This document shows, piece by piece, positions 1 to 7,386 of a stretch of DNA of 22,016 bases. How positions within the stretch are numbered: the first letter of the stretch is position 1; every line of letters starts with the position of its first letter. The notes beneath the pieces were generated by a model. It worked only from the letters and a program-made list of their open reading frames with translations. It was not told the DNA's origin and searched no databases. A program made the position numbers and the translations under genes. The DNA is from Prorocentrum cordatum. Its lineage: Eukaryota; Sar; Dinophyceae; Prorocentrales; Prorocentraceae. The DNA lies in assembly GCA_963575745.1 (NCBI GenBank), contig CAUYUJ010021166.1, positions 121,608 through 143,623 of the forward strand, given 5' to 3'.

Positions 1-20
1 GACGAAAAACCGGTCCCAAG

Positions 21-38
21 AAAAGGGGTTTCCAGGCT
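21..38. repeat. Target-site duplication, left copy
   Basis: The 18-base string AAAAGGGGTTTCCAGGCT is repeated exactly at 1451-1468. It abuts the spliced-leader sequence on its right; base 38 (T) can belong to either. A perfect 18-bp direct repeat flanking a poly(A)-ended mRNA copy is the mark of target-primed reverse transcription. The duplication starts with AAAA, so the bottom strand reads TTTT at the inferred nick, as expected for an L1-like endonuclease. Confidence 0.85.
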
Positions 39-59
39 CCGTAGCCATTTTGGCTCAAG
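38..59 (+). other. Genomic relic of the dinoflagellate spliced leader (DinoSL)
   Basis: The 22 bases match the dinoflagellate consensus, with T at the variable first position followed by CCGTAGCCATTTTGGCTCAA and a final G. In living cells this leader is added to mRNA 5' ends by trans-splicing from a small SL RNA. Here it is followed by CTCTATG rather than the GT donor of an SL RNA gene, so this is not an SL RNA gene. It lies directly upstream of an intronless coding frame, so it is a leader copied back into the genome with its mRNA. The lack of mismatches suggests a young insertion. Confidence 0.93.
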
Positions 60-63
60 CTCT

Positions 64-72
64 ATGCAGTAG
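64..72 (+). promoter_or_regulatory. Two-codon upstream ORF in the 5' leader
   Basis: ATG CAG TAG lies five bases after the spliced leader and 75 bases before the main start. It is the first ATG of the trans-spliced mRNA, so scanning ribosomes would meet it first. Whether it lowers translation is inference. Confidence 0.3.
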
Positions 73-146
73 TGGTCTTGGCGGAGCGCGGTTAGGATTT
101 GTTTATCAGGGTGGCGTTGTCCGTTGAAAGCAACGGTGACCTAACC

Positions 147-1346
147 ATGGACGAAACCTTACCTTTGATTACAGTAGCTCCTTGGCTGGAAAGGAGGGGT
201 AGTAGCTGGGGAAAGACAAACACCTGTTTGGCATCGGTTGGCGCATGCCTTGCTCTGTGCTTCTGGGCGTCGTGCTATACTGTTGTCTCTACGGGCGACT
301 TGCACAAGGAAAACAAGTTGCGCGCGCTACAAGGAAACCAGGCCTTGATTTCCTCACAAGAAGCTGTTGCACGAGTGATCTTGGTAAACGCCTGTGAAGG
401 AATGGGCACGTTTCCCACAACGCTGGCACAGTTTTTAAACCTTACACGCAGCAGTGGTCAGATTGGTGTGATGCCCTGTGCGAAGGACGGGAGAGTGGTC
501 TCGTGTACGGAGAACGTTTCAGACCCTCTGCCGCTTTCTGAGTACTATGAGATGTCAGGCTGGAATCTCGATGCGTTCAGTCCAGCGAAGGGCGACCTGC
601 ACCCAGAGATGGTGTTTTGCATGAAGTCGCTCGGGTCGGGGTTCGGATGTGATGAGCTCGCCCTGCCGGGGCCGAGGAGTCTCAGCGCCTGGAGGCAGGC
701 AACGGCAAACGCAACGCACGTTGGTATACTCAGCCTGCGGAAGAATTTTCTCGAGGCGCTCCACGTGGCACCTATTTACTTTAATTTTTCATCCGCTCGC
801 GAAGCAGAGGTAGCTGATATCCTGGAGCAGAATGAACTTGCGCCAGCTTTGCCAGGGAAGGGAATCACTGGAAATTATGTCGTATATCATTGGCGGTCCG
901 AGGCTCTCAGCCAGATCAACTATTCATTTTGCGCCGAGCGTTTGGTTCAGCATGCGCATGCTCATGCGCCCAACTTACAAAAGGTTCTCGTCTCTGACTT
1001 GCCATTTAATACCAGTGCTTTACCAGCACTCTGGGACACAAATGCAGCAAAAAGAATAGGTGCAAACCCTGGCGTCATTGCTGCACGTAATGTCCTGTCT
1101 GACGCTGGTTTCACCAAGGTGGAGTTCATTGCCCCAGCCGCTGGTTACGATCTGAGGTATCGTGATCTCGGTCACGTAAGCATCTGGGATACAATCATTG
1201 CACGTGGGGGGTCCACACTTGCAGTCTGCACTGATCCTGCTTGTGAGCCCTGCTATCGTCGCACCAGCTCTTTTGGAAAGCAGCTCGTCCAGCACTACAT
1301 AATGCACCATGGTGGTGCTGCTGTTGTGCACACCAGTTGGATGTGA
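147..1346 (+). CDS. Putative type II membrane glycosyltransferase-like protein (retrogene)
   Basis: This is a single uninterrupted frame of 399 residues. The ATG at 147 was chosen because its context is strong (A at -3, G at +4) and it is the first ATG in this frame after the spliced leader; the frame stays open upstream, but only with non-ATG codons. A short N-terminal tail is followed by one hydrophobic segment at about residues 27-47, then a long region with six N-glycosylation sequons (near 98, 123, 188, 213, 258 and 288) and many Cys. This fits a Golgi or ER type II membrane protein. Around 243-262 a YHWRSE motif precedes a Cys-containing helix, followed by LVSDLPFN (281-288), SIWDTIIA (345-352) and a C-x4-C-x2-C-x-RR-x-SSFG block (361-377). 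This order recalls O-fucosyltransferase-like GT-B enzymes, where an H-x-R region and a late D..I / S.F block bind the nucleotide sugar. The family assignment is inference; the membrane topology is better supported. It could instead be a dinoflagellate-specific luminal protein. Confidence 0.75.
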   Translation: MDETLPLITVAPWLERRGSSWGKTNTCLASVGACLALCFWASCYTVVSTGDLHKENKLRALQGNQALISSQEAVARVILVNACEGMGTFPTTLAQFLNLTRSSGQIGVMPCAKDGRVVSCTENVSDPLPLSEYYEMSGWNLDAFSPAKGDLHPEMVFCMKSLGSGFGCDELALPGPRSLSAWRQATANATHVGILSLRKNFLEALHVAPIYFNFSSAREAEVADILEQNELAPALPGKGITGNYVVYHWRSEALSQINYSFCAERLVQHAHAHAPNLQKVLVSDLPFNTSALPALWDTNAAKRIGANPGVIAARNVLSDAGFTKVEFIAPAAGYDLRYRDLGHVSIWDTIIARGGSTLAVCTDPACEPCYRRTSSFGKQLVQHYIMHHGGAAVVHTSWM

Positions 1347-1446
1347 CGTAGTTGGCTGGTGCTATCTTCGACCTCAGCGGCCAGGCAATGGTCCAGCCCA
1401 CCGCGGATGCGCAATGCATCTGGTGCAATCTATGTTGCGAGCGATC

Positions 1447-1454
1447 AAAAAAAA
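1447..1454 (+). other. Poly(A) remnant of the retroposed mRNA
   Basis: Eight A residues lie exactly at the junction between the copied 3' UTR and the right target-site duplication. Four of them (1451-1454) can equally be the start of the duplication, so the copied tail is only about 4-8 nt long. Confidence 0.65.
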
Positions 1455-1468
1455 GGGGTTTCCAGGCT
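1451..1468. repeat. Target-site duplication, right copy
   Basis: Exact copy of 21-38 following the A-run; it closes the retrogene insertion. The sequence from 1469 onwards should therefore be the original right flank of the empty site. Confidence 0.85.
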
Positions 1469-1523
1469 TGCGGGCGGGGTATTGGGAGATAGTAAGTTTT
1501 TGGGCGTCGTTGGGCATTCAGGG

Positions 1524-1541
1524 CCTCAGAGGCCTCTGAGG
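1524..1541. repeat. Perfect 18-bp palindrome
   Basis: CCTCAGAGGCCTCTGAGG is identical to its reverse complement. It does not extend further on either side. Its role is unknown. Confidence 0.8.
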
Positions 1542-2035
1542 ACATTTGACGGGAGACCGTTCGGTCTTGCTTTCGAGGAGCTGAAGGGTTGACATCTCGC
1601 TTTCCGCTGAAGCGGGCGGAATGCCATCGGAAGGGAAGTATCGGCGGCTTCGCGGGCTGATTTCTGGCGGAAGCCAACGGCAATCAAGGCCGATCCTTAT
1701 GAAAAGTCAGCGCCTGGGGACCCAGAGTAGCAACAGTCGGCCGCATGGGTCGTTCCTAAAACGGCCTCCCCCTCCTCGCCCCCCCGTGTCTTCTCCCCAC
1801 ACATCCAGCGCCTTGAGAAAATGAAAGCAACTGGTTCTTGTCGCTTTTTAGTTTCTGCCCTCGGATGGCCGTTTGGGGCAGCCTGGTTGGGCCCACGAAA
1901 AACTACTCGTATGAGCGAAATCCATACGAATGCTGGCGTCCAGAATTGCGGAGCCCGACGTACTGAACAGACCAGGCCGTTGGCAAGGGCCAGCGGACGA
2001 CCCGGAGAAGGAAGGCGCTGAAGTTGAACGGGGAC

Positions 2036-2048
2036 GGCTTCAGAAGCC
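2036..2048. repeat. Short perfect foldback, copy A
   Basis: GGCTTC and GAAGCC are separated by a single A. The same hairpin with one more base pair, and similar flanks (GGACG before, CT after), recurs at 3333-3347. Confidence 0.7.
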
Positions 2049-2506
2049 CTAGGTCAGGGGAGGCCAAACCTACCCCAGAACAAATGTTCCCCTGGAAAGG
2101 GGGTCTCATGGCCTGCCTCGGGACGCCCAACGGTTGCGTTTTGACGCACACCATGGCTGTAATCGTGGCCGCTGCGACACCTCTCTGGGGGAAGTCGTCC
2201 TGAGACTATGTTTTGGCTGTCCCAAGGGGGAGTGGAAGTGGAGCTCCCAAAGAGGCCAACGCCGACGTCCGCAGGGCTTCAAATGGGGTTCGGCGAGCGA
2301 TGCTGGCTCAGCGTTCGTTGGAGAGTTCGGCGGAGGGGTGGCCTAAGAGTATCAAACATGTTTCTTCTGTCACGCTCCTGCCCGTGGTCCTCGTGCTAGT
2401 CATGATCCAGCAGTGGTTCAGATCATGAGCTCACAACTATCACCCATACCCATGCGACACCCAGATTTTCTGGGGGGGGAATTCCAGGGGGGGCTATGGG
2501 TGTGCG

Positions 2507-2722
2507 TGTGTCTATGTGTGTCAGTATCGTTTAACCGATCCCCATCCCCATCCCCATCCAGACCCCCACCATCCCATCCCCTCAGTTGGGGAAATACCCC
2601 TCGAGATCTGACAGACACTGCCTACATCCCCATCCATGGGGGCTAGACCGGCCAGCGGGGCCCAGGCCACGCGGAGCGGAGACAGGGATCGGTTAGACGA
2701 TGCTCAGTGTGTGTGTGTGTGT
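2507..2722. repeat. Cluster of simple repeats
   Basis: A GT-rich stretch (2507-2521), a short CCCCAT array (2538-2559) and a (GT)n run (2707-2721) lie close together. No coding sequence is supported here. Confidence 0.7.
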
Positions 2723-2814
2723 TGTCGGATGCCCCCCCCCCGCTTGAGTGGGAGCCCCCCCCCTGGGTTCCGACAGCTCGCACCCACACCTATACAGGGC
2801 GCCTGCCTCGCTCT

Positions 2815-3035
2815 GCCTCTCTCCCATTCCTCCTCCCTGCAGCTCTGAACGTGCGCTGCTCTCTCGTCCAGTCCGCCGCCCTCGCTCCTCCTCCTCTGTC
2901 TCCCTCCGCCCCTTCCCCCCTCTCTCTCCGTGCCTCCTCTTTGCTTCCCTCTTGCTCCTCGCTTCCCTCCGCCGTGCCTCGTCCCGAGGCATCGCCCTGC
3001 CCCTTCCCAGTCCTCCTCCCTCTAGGTTTGATTGT
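2815..3035. repeat. Pyrimidine-rich irregular tract
   Basis: About 220 bases are dominated by C and T in CTC, TCC and CCTCC motifs. This is one of the few places where the plus strand carries the pyrimidines; the other long simple repeats in the window have purines on this strand. The remainder up to the gene at 3481 holds no other gene. Confidence 0.6.
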
Positions 3036-3298
3036 GCCCTGCTCTCTTATCGTACGACTGGTGGCCACCAGCCACAACGTGCTGCATTGTGCTGCCCCTC
3101 GGTCATGATCACGCGCGGCCACTTCTGTGCTGCCCCCGCGCCGTCCTGCGCGGCGGTTTGGGCCCGAGCTGACTGGCTCCGTACCGCCGCAAACTGCATA
3201 CATTGGCGTCGCCCATAAAAGGGTGGCACGAGGTGGGTTTGGGGTTCAAAGAAGGCAGAAGTGCGTCTTGGAAGGCAGGGGCCTGTTTAGAAGGCCAC

Positions 3299-3347
3299 GG
3301 AGGCCTCCAAGAAGGCTTCTTGGAAGCCGGACGGGCTTCAGAAGCCC
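3299..3347. repeat. Cluster of perfect short foldbacks upstream of a gene
   Basis: Three perfect inverted repeats follow one another: GGAGGCCTCC (3299-3308), CCAAGAAG-G-CTTCTTGG (3307-3323) and GGGCTTC-A-GAAGCCC (3333-3347). AGAAGGC-type words continue on both sides (3260-3390). The cluster ends about 135 bp before the start codon at 3481, so it lies in the promoter or 5' UTR region. A regulatory role is only possible. Confidence 0.7.
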
Positions 3348-3480
3348 TTTTGCCCTCTCCGAAGATGCCGCCGCCTTCTTAGAAGCTTAGAAGCCCACCC
3401 CCCTCGCGCCACCTGCTTGTGGGCGACGCCAGATACGTACATACCCGATTCACCGGCTGGAGCTCCGAGTTCCTGGCAGG

Positions 3481-4847
3481 ATGGCCGCCACCCTCCGCCT
3501 CGCCGCCCTGGCGACGCTGCTCCCGCTGGCGGCGAGCCTCACCTTGGCGACGGAGGACTCCGAAAGCACGGCGCCCGCCAAGAAGACTCTGGTGGCCACA
3601 GTGCTGCAGCACACCCAGCCGGTGCCGGCGGACTTCGGGGGAGGAGGCAACGATACCGCTGGCCTTGCCTCGTTTTCGCAGTTTGGGGCCTCCAGGGAGG
3701 CCCTCGTCGCCACTGCTGGATTCGCTTCGGAATCCTGTCCAGAACGCACCCCGCGAGAGGTCCGTGGAGTAGCAGTGTCTGCATCCCTCTCTGGTGTTCC
3801 CAGGACTTGATGTTGAGCCACCAGCTCCGGATGCTCAGCAGCTCGCGCAAGAACGTGGCGCAGGTGTCCATCATCAACGCGAAGGTGCCCGGGGTGGACA
3901 ACGCCCTGGGTACGGCCCACGACCCAGTCGTCGCGCAGCTGAGGCGCAGCTATGGCACCACGGGCTCTGTGCAGGTTGTCGACCTCGAGTCTAATGAGAC
4001 CCGGCAGCAGGAGCTGTTGCAGAAGGTTTTCTCCGTCCGCCAGGGCAGCACCGTCGCATTTGCCAAGAAGTTCTTCAAGCAAGACCTCACGTCCTCGGAC
4101 ATGAAGCGCCAGATGGCCTACTTCACTGCGATGGTGCAGTTCGTCGACCTCTGCAGCCAGGCTGAGTATGGCGTGGAGATCTGCGCTAACATGGAGGGGG
4201 AATCATTCCTGCACAGGCAGGACAAGAAGGGATTGATCGAGCTGGCCAGCGAGCTGTTCGACGGAGACGAGGAGGTGATTGCCCTGCAGCCCCCGTCCTA
4301 CTGCGACTACACGCAGGCTCACCACAGGCCCGCGTGGGCGAAGAAGGACAAGTGGACCAACAGCAGCTTCACCAAGTGCGTCGCCAACGCGACCAAGGCC
4401 AAGCCCGAGGCCGGCCCTGCGAACATGCTTTTCAACCGTCAGCGCCTGATGGCTGCGCTGCCGCTGAGCGTAAATGCGGATGAGCTGGACCTTGCGAAGG
4501 GCTTCGACCACGCGTTCTTGTCGGGACTGTCGCGTGCTGGGGCCATCAAGGGCATGCAGTGTGGCCATTCCTTCGTCATCAGGCCGGCGGGAGAGGAGGC
4601 CAACTGCAAGGGCAAGAAGATGCCGCTTAAGGTCCAGGCTCTCGCCGCCGGCAAGCTGGCTGACTCCGATGCCTCCAGGTTCTCTGGGGAGTACGGGCTG
4701 TTCAACCAGAGGGTAGTCCAGGGGTTCGAGGTGCTGGCGGACCGCATGGAGAGGGGGATGATTCCTGGCCCGGCTGGAGCCGTGGGAGACAAGTGCCTGG
4801 AGATGTGCCCGTCCAACGATCGCATCAAAGCGGGCATGGCGTGGTGA
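3481..4847 (+). CDS. Secreted or luminal protein, unknown family, spliced
   Basis: Exon 1 starts at an ATG with A at -3 and encodes a clear signal peptide (hydrophobic residues 3-19, cleavage likely near the LTLA-TED boundary). A second, longer exon in another frame begins at 3804 with GAC and ends at the stop at 4845-4847. Its codons are strongly GC-ending, as in dinoflagellate exons. With one intron at 3760-3803 the product would have 440 residues. Exon 2 encodes LSHQLRML, a segment rich in charged helices, three sequons (NET, NSS, NAT) and several Cys, suggesting an ER or secreted glycoprotein. The block MEGESFLHRQ ... FDGDEEVIALQPPSY ... MLFNRQRLMAALPL ... KGFDHAFLSGL ... FVIRPAG resembles the layout of GT-A glycosyltransferases (acidic motif, P-x-Y strand, R-x-R-L, late acidic helix, final aromatic strand). 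That is a weak structural guess and no canonical DxD is visible. I do not recognise the family. Confidence 0.7.
3760..3803 (+). other. Probable intron of the secreted-protein gene
   Basis: Exon 1 (frame of 3481) and exon 2 (frame of 3804) differ in phase, so an intron is needed. The acceptor TTCCCAG before GACTTG at 3803/3804 is convincing and has the AG|G form common in dinoflagellates. The simplest phase-compatible donor is GAG|GTCCGT at 3759/3760, giving a 44-nt GT-AG intron. That is short. Codon bias already weakens from about 3646, so a longer intron is possible, but I found no donor there that keeps the frame. Confidence 0.4.
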
Positions 4848-5060
4848 GCTGCCAGCCTCACGCGAGTCCCGAGCCTGAGGGGCCTGCGCATCTTGATGTG
4901 CGCTCTACGGATCACAAAAATATCTCGGTCAGATGGAGGATTCTCGATGCAACGAACGGCACGGTCTCTTGTGGAAAGGACGGTTGATCGTGATAGGGAG
5001 GCAGGGAGCGAAAGATCTTCCTGCTGGTGCTCATCCTCCAGGGAGAGAGTGTAGGGGGAG
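4848..5060 (+). other. 3' flank of the secreted-protein gene
   Basis: No coding signal. This should hold the 3' UTR. AAAAAT at 4917-4922 is A-rich, but I cannot point to a definite poly(A) signal. Confidence 0.4.
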
Positions 5061-5091
5061 AGGGAGGGAGAGAGAGAGAGAGAGACGCATC

Positions 5092-5113
5092 TATATATAT
5101 ATATATATATATA
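5092..5113. repeat. (TA)n tract, left of the MITE
   Basis: Eleven TA dinucleotides directly abut the left end of the element at 5114. A (GA)n run precedes it (5061-5085). Confidence 0.9.
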
Positions 5114-5301
5114 CAGGGCCCGGCTTGAATAAGGAACGCAAACTTTTTAAAAAGGGGCTCGGTCGTTCCTTTGGTTTGAATGTGTTCCTCTACCTTTTTG
5201 GCGGCGAATCCCCCTGGTATTCCTTCGGCCTTCCCAGAATCACTTGGATAAAAAGGGGCTTCGTTCCTTATTTTTCGTTCCTTAGGTTAGGCCGAATACT
5301 G
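5114..5301. mobile_element. Tc1/mariner-like MITE inserted in (TA)n
   Basis: A 188-bp unit starts with CAG and ends with CTG, with TA immediately outside both ends. This is the target-site and terminus pattern of Tc1/mariner transposons. The terminal inverted repeats cover 5114-5138 and 5276-5301. They share CAG at the tip, CGGC inside, and a perfect nine-base inner block, TAAGGAACG on the left and its complement CGTTCCTTA on the right. Extra copies of CGTTCCTT occur at 5164 and 5267, and AAAAAGGGGCT occurs twice (near 5150 and 5250), so subterminal repeats are present. No transposase frame fits inside, so it is non-autonomous. Composition is AT-richer than its surroundings. The TA flanks could also be slippage products, so the exact duplication cannot be proven. 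Confidence 0.7.
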
Positions 5302-5317
5302 TATATATATATATATA
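5302..5317. repeat. (TA)n tract, right of the MITE
   Basis: Eight TA dinucleotides, followed by interrupted (GA)n to about 5369. With the left tract this suggests a single original (GA)n(TA)n(GA)n locus split by the MITE. Confidence 0.9.
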
Positions 5318-5430
5318 GACAGAGAGAGCGAGAGAGAGAGAGAGAGAGGACGAGAGACAGAGAGAGAGAGAAGCTCGTTCCAGCGACGGCTGGCTCTGTC
5401 CGTGGGCGTTGCGGCGGCAGGCGGAGGGTG

Positions 5431-5941
5431 GGGAGGAGGAGGAGGAGGAGGAGGAGGAGGAGGCGGAGGGGGGGAGGAGGAGGAGGAGAGGAGGAGGAGG
5501 AGGAGGAGGAGGAGGAGGAGGAGGAGGAGGAGGAGGAGGAGAGGGAGCAAGGGGGAGGCGAGCCAGGAAGGTCATAGGAGGAAGAGGGAGGGGCAAGTGC
5601 CGCGCCCATCAGAGGAGACCTTCTTGCGCCTCGTGGCGGAAGGCCGAAGACAGCCAGGGGCCGTCCGAAGGGACGGCAGGCGGGAGGAATGGGAAGGGGG
5701 AGAAGGAGGAAGGGGGAGGAAGGAGGAGGAAGAGGAGGAGGAGGAGGAGGAGGAGGAGGAGGGATGAGGAGGGGGAGGAGGAGGTGGAATCGGGAGAGGG
5801 AGGAATGAGGACTGGGGGAGGGGGAGGAGGGAGGAATGGGAGGAGGAGGAGGAGGAGGAGGAGGAGGAGGAGGAGGAGGTGGAGGAGGAGGAGGAGGAGA
5901 AGAGGAGGAGGAGGAGGAGGAGGAGGAGGAGGAGGAGGAGG
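5431..5941. repeat. GGA trinucleotide arrays with interruptions
   Basis: Dense (GGA)n occupies 5431-5541, 5726-5762 and 5838-5941. Between them lies degenerate purine-rich sequence plus a unique piece at 5565-5690. All frames stay open through such arrays, so the long Arg/Glu/Gly and Ser/Pro/Leu frames here are not evidence of genes. Confidence 0.9.
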
Positions 5942-6297
5942 GATGCAGGCCATTGCGGTGCGCACAGGCGCCATAGGGTGTTCGAAGGCGCGCTGCGTTG
6001 CTCCCAGGCATGCCCACGACGACGACGAGAGTGGCGACGACGACGACGACGAGGCTGGCTACTGCCTGAGAGCCACCGTCCTCCCTGCGATCTAGGCGTC
6101 GCATTTTTCAAAACGGGCGATTTTGCTCGATTCGGGTCCAGGGACCATCGCAGATCGATCCGGCTTGAAACATTGCGCAGACAGAGTGTGTCTAGGGCTC
6201 CAGTCGTGATTTTTTCCGATATGGCATTTCTCGCAGAGTCGGATCTCACGGTTTGTAGAAGCAATTCTTACATCCTCTGGCGAGAACGGGCGTGATT
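5942..6297. other. Unassigned stretch with a short CGA array
   Basis: A (CGA)n-like run lies at 6015-6052. The rest shows no conserved motif or codon bias that supports a gene. Confidence 0.45.
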
Positions 6298-6322
6298 GGG
6301 GTAGGGGGGCGGGGACAGGGGG
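6298..6322 (+). other. G-quadruplex motif, left
   Basis: Four G-runs of at least four bases with loops TA, C and ACA. This satisfies the strict G4 pattern on the plus strand. It lies two bases before the left arm of the inverted repeat. Confidence 0.8.
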
Positions 6323-6324
6323 CC

Positions 6325-6413
6325 GGTAACGTCACGATTCGCACCGGCGTTGTTTGGGACTGCTCTAGAATGGCGGATTCCTAGACGGCGCTGGCGCGAA
6401 TCGTGACGTGACC
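6325..6413. repeat. 89-bp inverted repeat with 25-bp arms
   Basis: The left arm 6325-6349 and the reverse complement of the right arm 6389-6413 match at 22 of 25 positions. Both contain CGTCACGATTCGC without mismatch. Pairing continues weakly into the 39-nt centre. It could be a foldback transposon, a cruciform site, or, if transcribed, a small-RNA hairpin precursor. Confidence 0.85.
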
Positions 6414-6417
6414 AGGA

Positions 6418-6437
6418 GGGGAGGGGGTGGGGCGGGG
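6418..6437 (+). other. G-quadruplex motif, right
   Basis: GGGG A GGGGG T GGGG C GGGG with one-base loops begins five bases after the right arm of the inverted repeat. One-base loops are typical of very stable G-quadruplexes. Confidence 0.85.
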
Positions 6438-6516
6438 CTGGTAACCGGCATTTTCGCGAACAACGAACAGTAGGCTCGCAGAACTTGACCCGCTGACGGC
6501 GCGCTGGATGACGAAC

Positions 6517-6533
6517 GTGTGTGTGTGTGTGTG
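6517..6533. repeat. Short (GT)n microsatellite
   Basis: Eight and a half GT units followed by a T6 run. Confidence 0.9.
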
Positions 6534-6609
6534 CTTTTTTATGCAAACTCTATTTCCTTTGATTCGCCTGCTTATTTGGTATTGAGCGGTATTTGGGCCG
6601 CACAGCCAG

Positions 6610-6680
6610 GCGAAGAGTTCCGACGTGATGATGCTCATCCGCGAGAACCGCCAGCAGAGCAAGAAGTTCATGAAGGATTG
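6610..6680 (+). CDS. Possible isolated exon
   Basis: After an acceptor-like CCAG|G at 6609/6610 the frame reads AKSSDVMMLIRENRQQSKKF and onward with mostly C/G third positions (GAC, ATG, CTC, ATC, CGC, GAG, AAC, CGC, CAG, AGC, AAG, TTC). This resembles the codon use of the real exon at 3804-4847 and differs from the surroundings. It would form a charged amphipathic helix. The 3' boundary is unclear and no partner exon was found, so it may be a fragment of a pseudogene or chance. Confidence 0.25.
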
Positions 6681-6734
6681 GGGGGCGCGGTTGCTCCCGT
6701 CATTGCCCCCAACGGGGGGAGAGATGTCGGGTAT

Positions 6735-7121
6735 AGCCAGGGCCCCGGGTAAGGGGACCCGGTTGGTGGTAGGGCCCCGGGGCCCCGCAATTGGCCAGAT
6801 TCACTAAACCAGGTTTGCCGTAGTTGGTGTGTTTCGGGTGGAGACAGTTCCGGGTCAGTGGAGATGGGGCGGGGGGGGCGCCCCCGGCACAAGTCACTAT
6901 CACTAAACCGGGTTCCACTAGACCCAATTCTGCCAACGCCCGAAGATGGGAGATGGGCAAGCTAGGAGAGCTAGCGCCATGACTGACAGCCTACCTCTCC
7001 CACCGCTGTCCCTACCCATGGCGCTGATTCTTTCTCCACCCGCCGACGGGTGACACAGCGGACCTGGACTCCCCCAAAGGACAGCATCGTGTCATGTGTA
7101 ATCAGAAGAGGGGGGTTATGT
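6735..7121. other. Unassigned stretch with a GC palindrome and a repeated word
   Basis: A perfect 14-bp palindrome of G and C blocks lies at 6772-6785. The words CACTAAACCAGGTT (near 6802) and CACTAAACCGGGTT (near 6902) form an imperfect direct repeat about 100 bp apart. No gene is supported. Confidence 0.5.
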
Positions 7122-7231
7122 ATATTGGGGGGGAGGAGGATGTGGCGGATGAGCTGGAGGATGGGTAGGAGGAAGACGGGGATGATGAGGGAACGGCTGC
7201 GTTCGACTGAACACCGATGACGACAGCCCGA
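7122..7231. repeat. Direct repeat flanking a tetranucleotide array, copy 1
   Basis: About 110 bp, aligned with 7387-7494 with scattered substitutions and small indels. Shared words include GATGTGGCGGATGA, CTGGAGGATG, GAACACCGATG and CGACAGCCCGA. It ends shortly before the CAGA array. Confidence 0.85.
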
Positions 7232-7271
7232 GGAGGACGAGGAAGGAGGAGGACGAGGGATATAGAGAGAA

Positions 7272-7299
7272 GGAGACAGACAGACAGACAGAGCCAGGC

Positions 7300-7369
<70 letters not shown>

Positions 7370-7385
7370 ACAGACAGACAGACAG
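7272..7385. repeat. (CAGA)n / (CAGG)n tetranucleotide array
   Basis: CAGA units run to about 7341, then about seven CAGG units, then CAGA again to 7385. One interruption (GCCAGG) lies near 7292. On the minus strand the array reads as repeating SVCL or CLPA, which is low-complexity translation and not a gene. Confidence 0.95.
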
Positions 7386-7386
7386 G

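Larger units (their letters stand above)
39..1450 (+). mobile_element. Retroposed trans-spliced mRNA (processed retrogene)
   Basis: The unit runs from the DinoSL through an 87-nt 5' leader, an intact 399-codon frame and a roughly 100-nt 3' UTR to an A-run at 1447-1454. Perfect 18-bp direct repeats (21-38 and 1451-1468) flank it. Intact DinoSL, no introns, a 3' A-run and a target-site duplication together show a nearly complete mRNA reverse-transcribed and inserted, presumably by a LINE-encoded reverse transcriptase. Recycling of trans-spliced mRNA into dinoflagellate genomes is known from relic leaders; the flanking duplication makes this copy unusually clear. No internal break is seen, so it may be expressed if the new site is transcribed and trans-spliced. 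Confidence 0.85.
1469..2480. other. Intergenic stretch without a recognisable gene
   Basis: Only short open frames with no conserved motif and no consistent codon bias occur. A perfect 18-bp palindrome sits at 1524-1541 and a perfect GGCTTC-A-GAAGCC hairpin at 2036-2048. I see no RNA gene. Confidence 0.5.

Noticed and set aside
38-59. Spliced-leader RNA gene
   Set aside because: The leader is not followed by a GT splice donor or an SL RNA body. It continues into an mRNA leader and coding frame inside target-site duplications.
99-146. Earlier start for the first gene at 99
   Set aside because: The codon at 99 is TTG. The first in-frame ATG is 147, with an ideal context.
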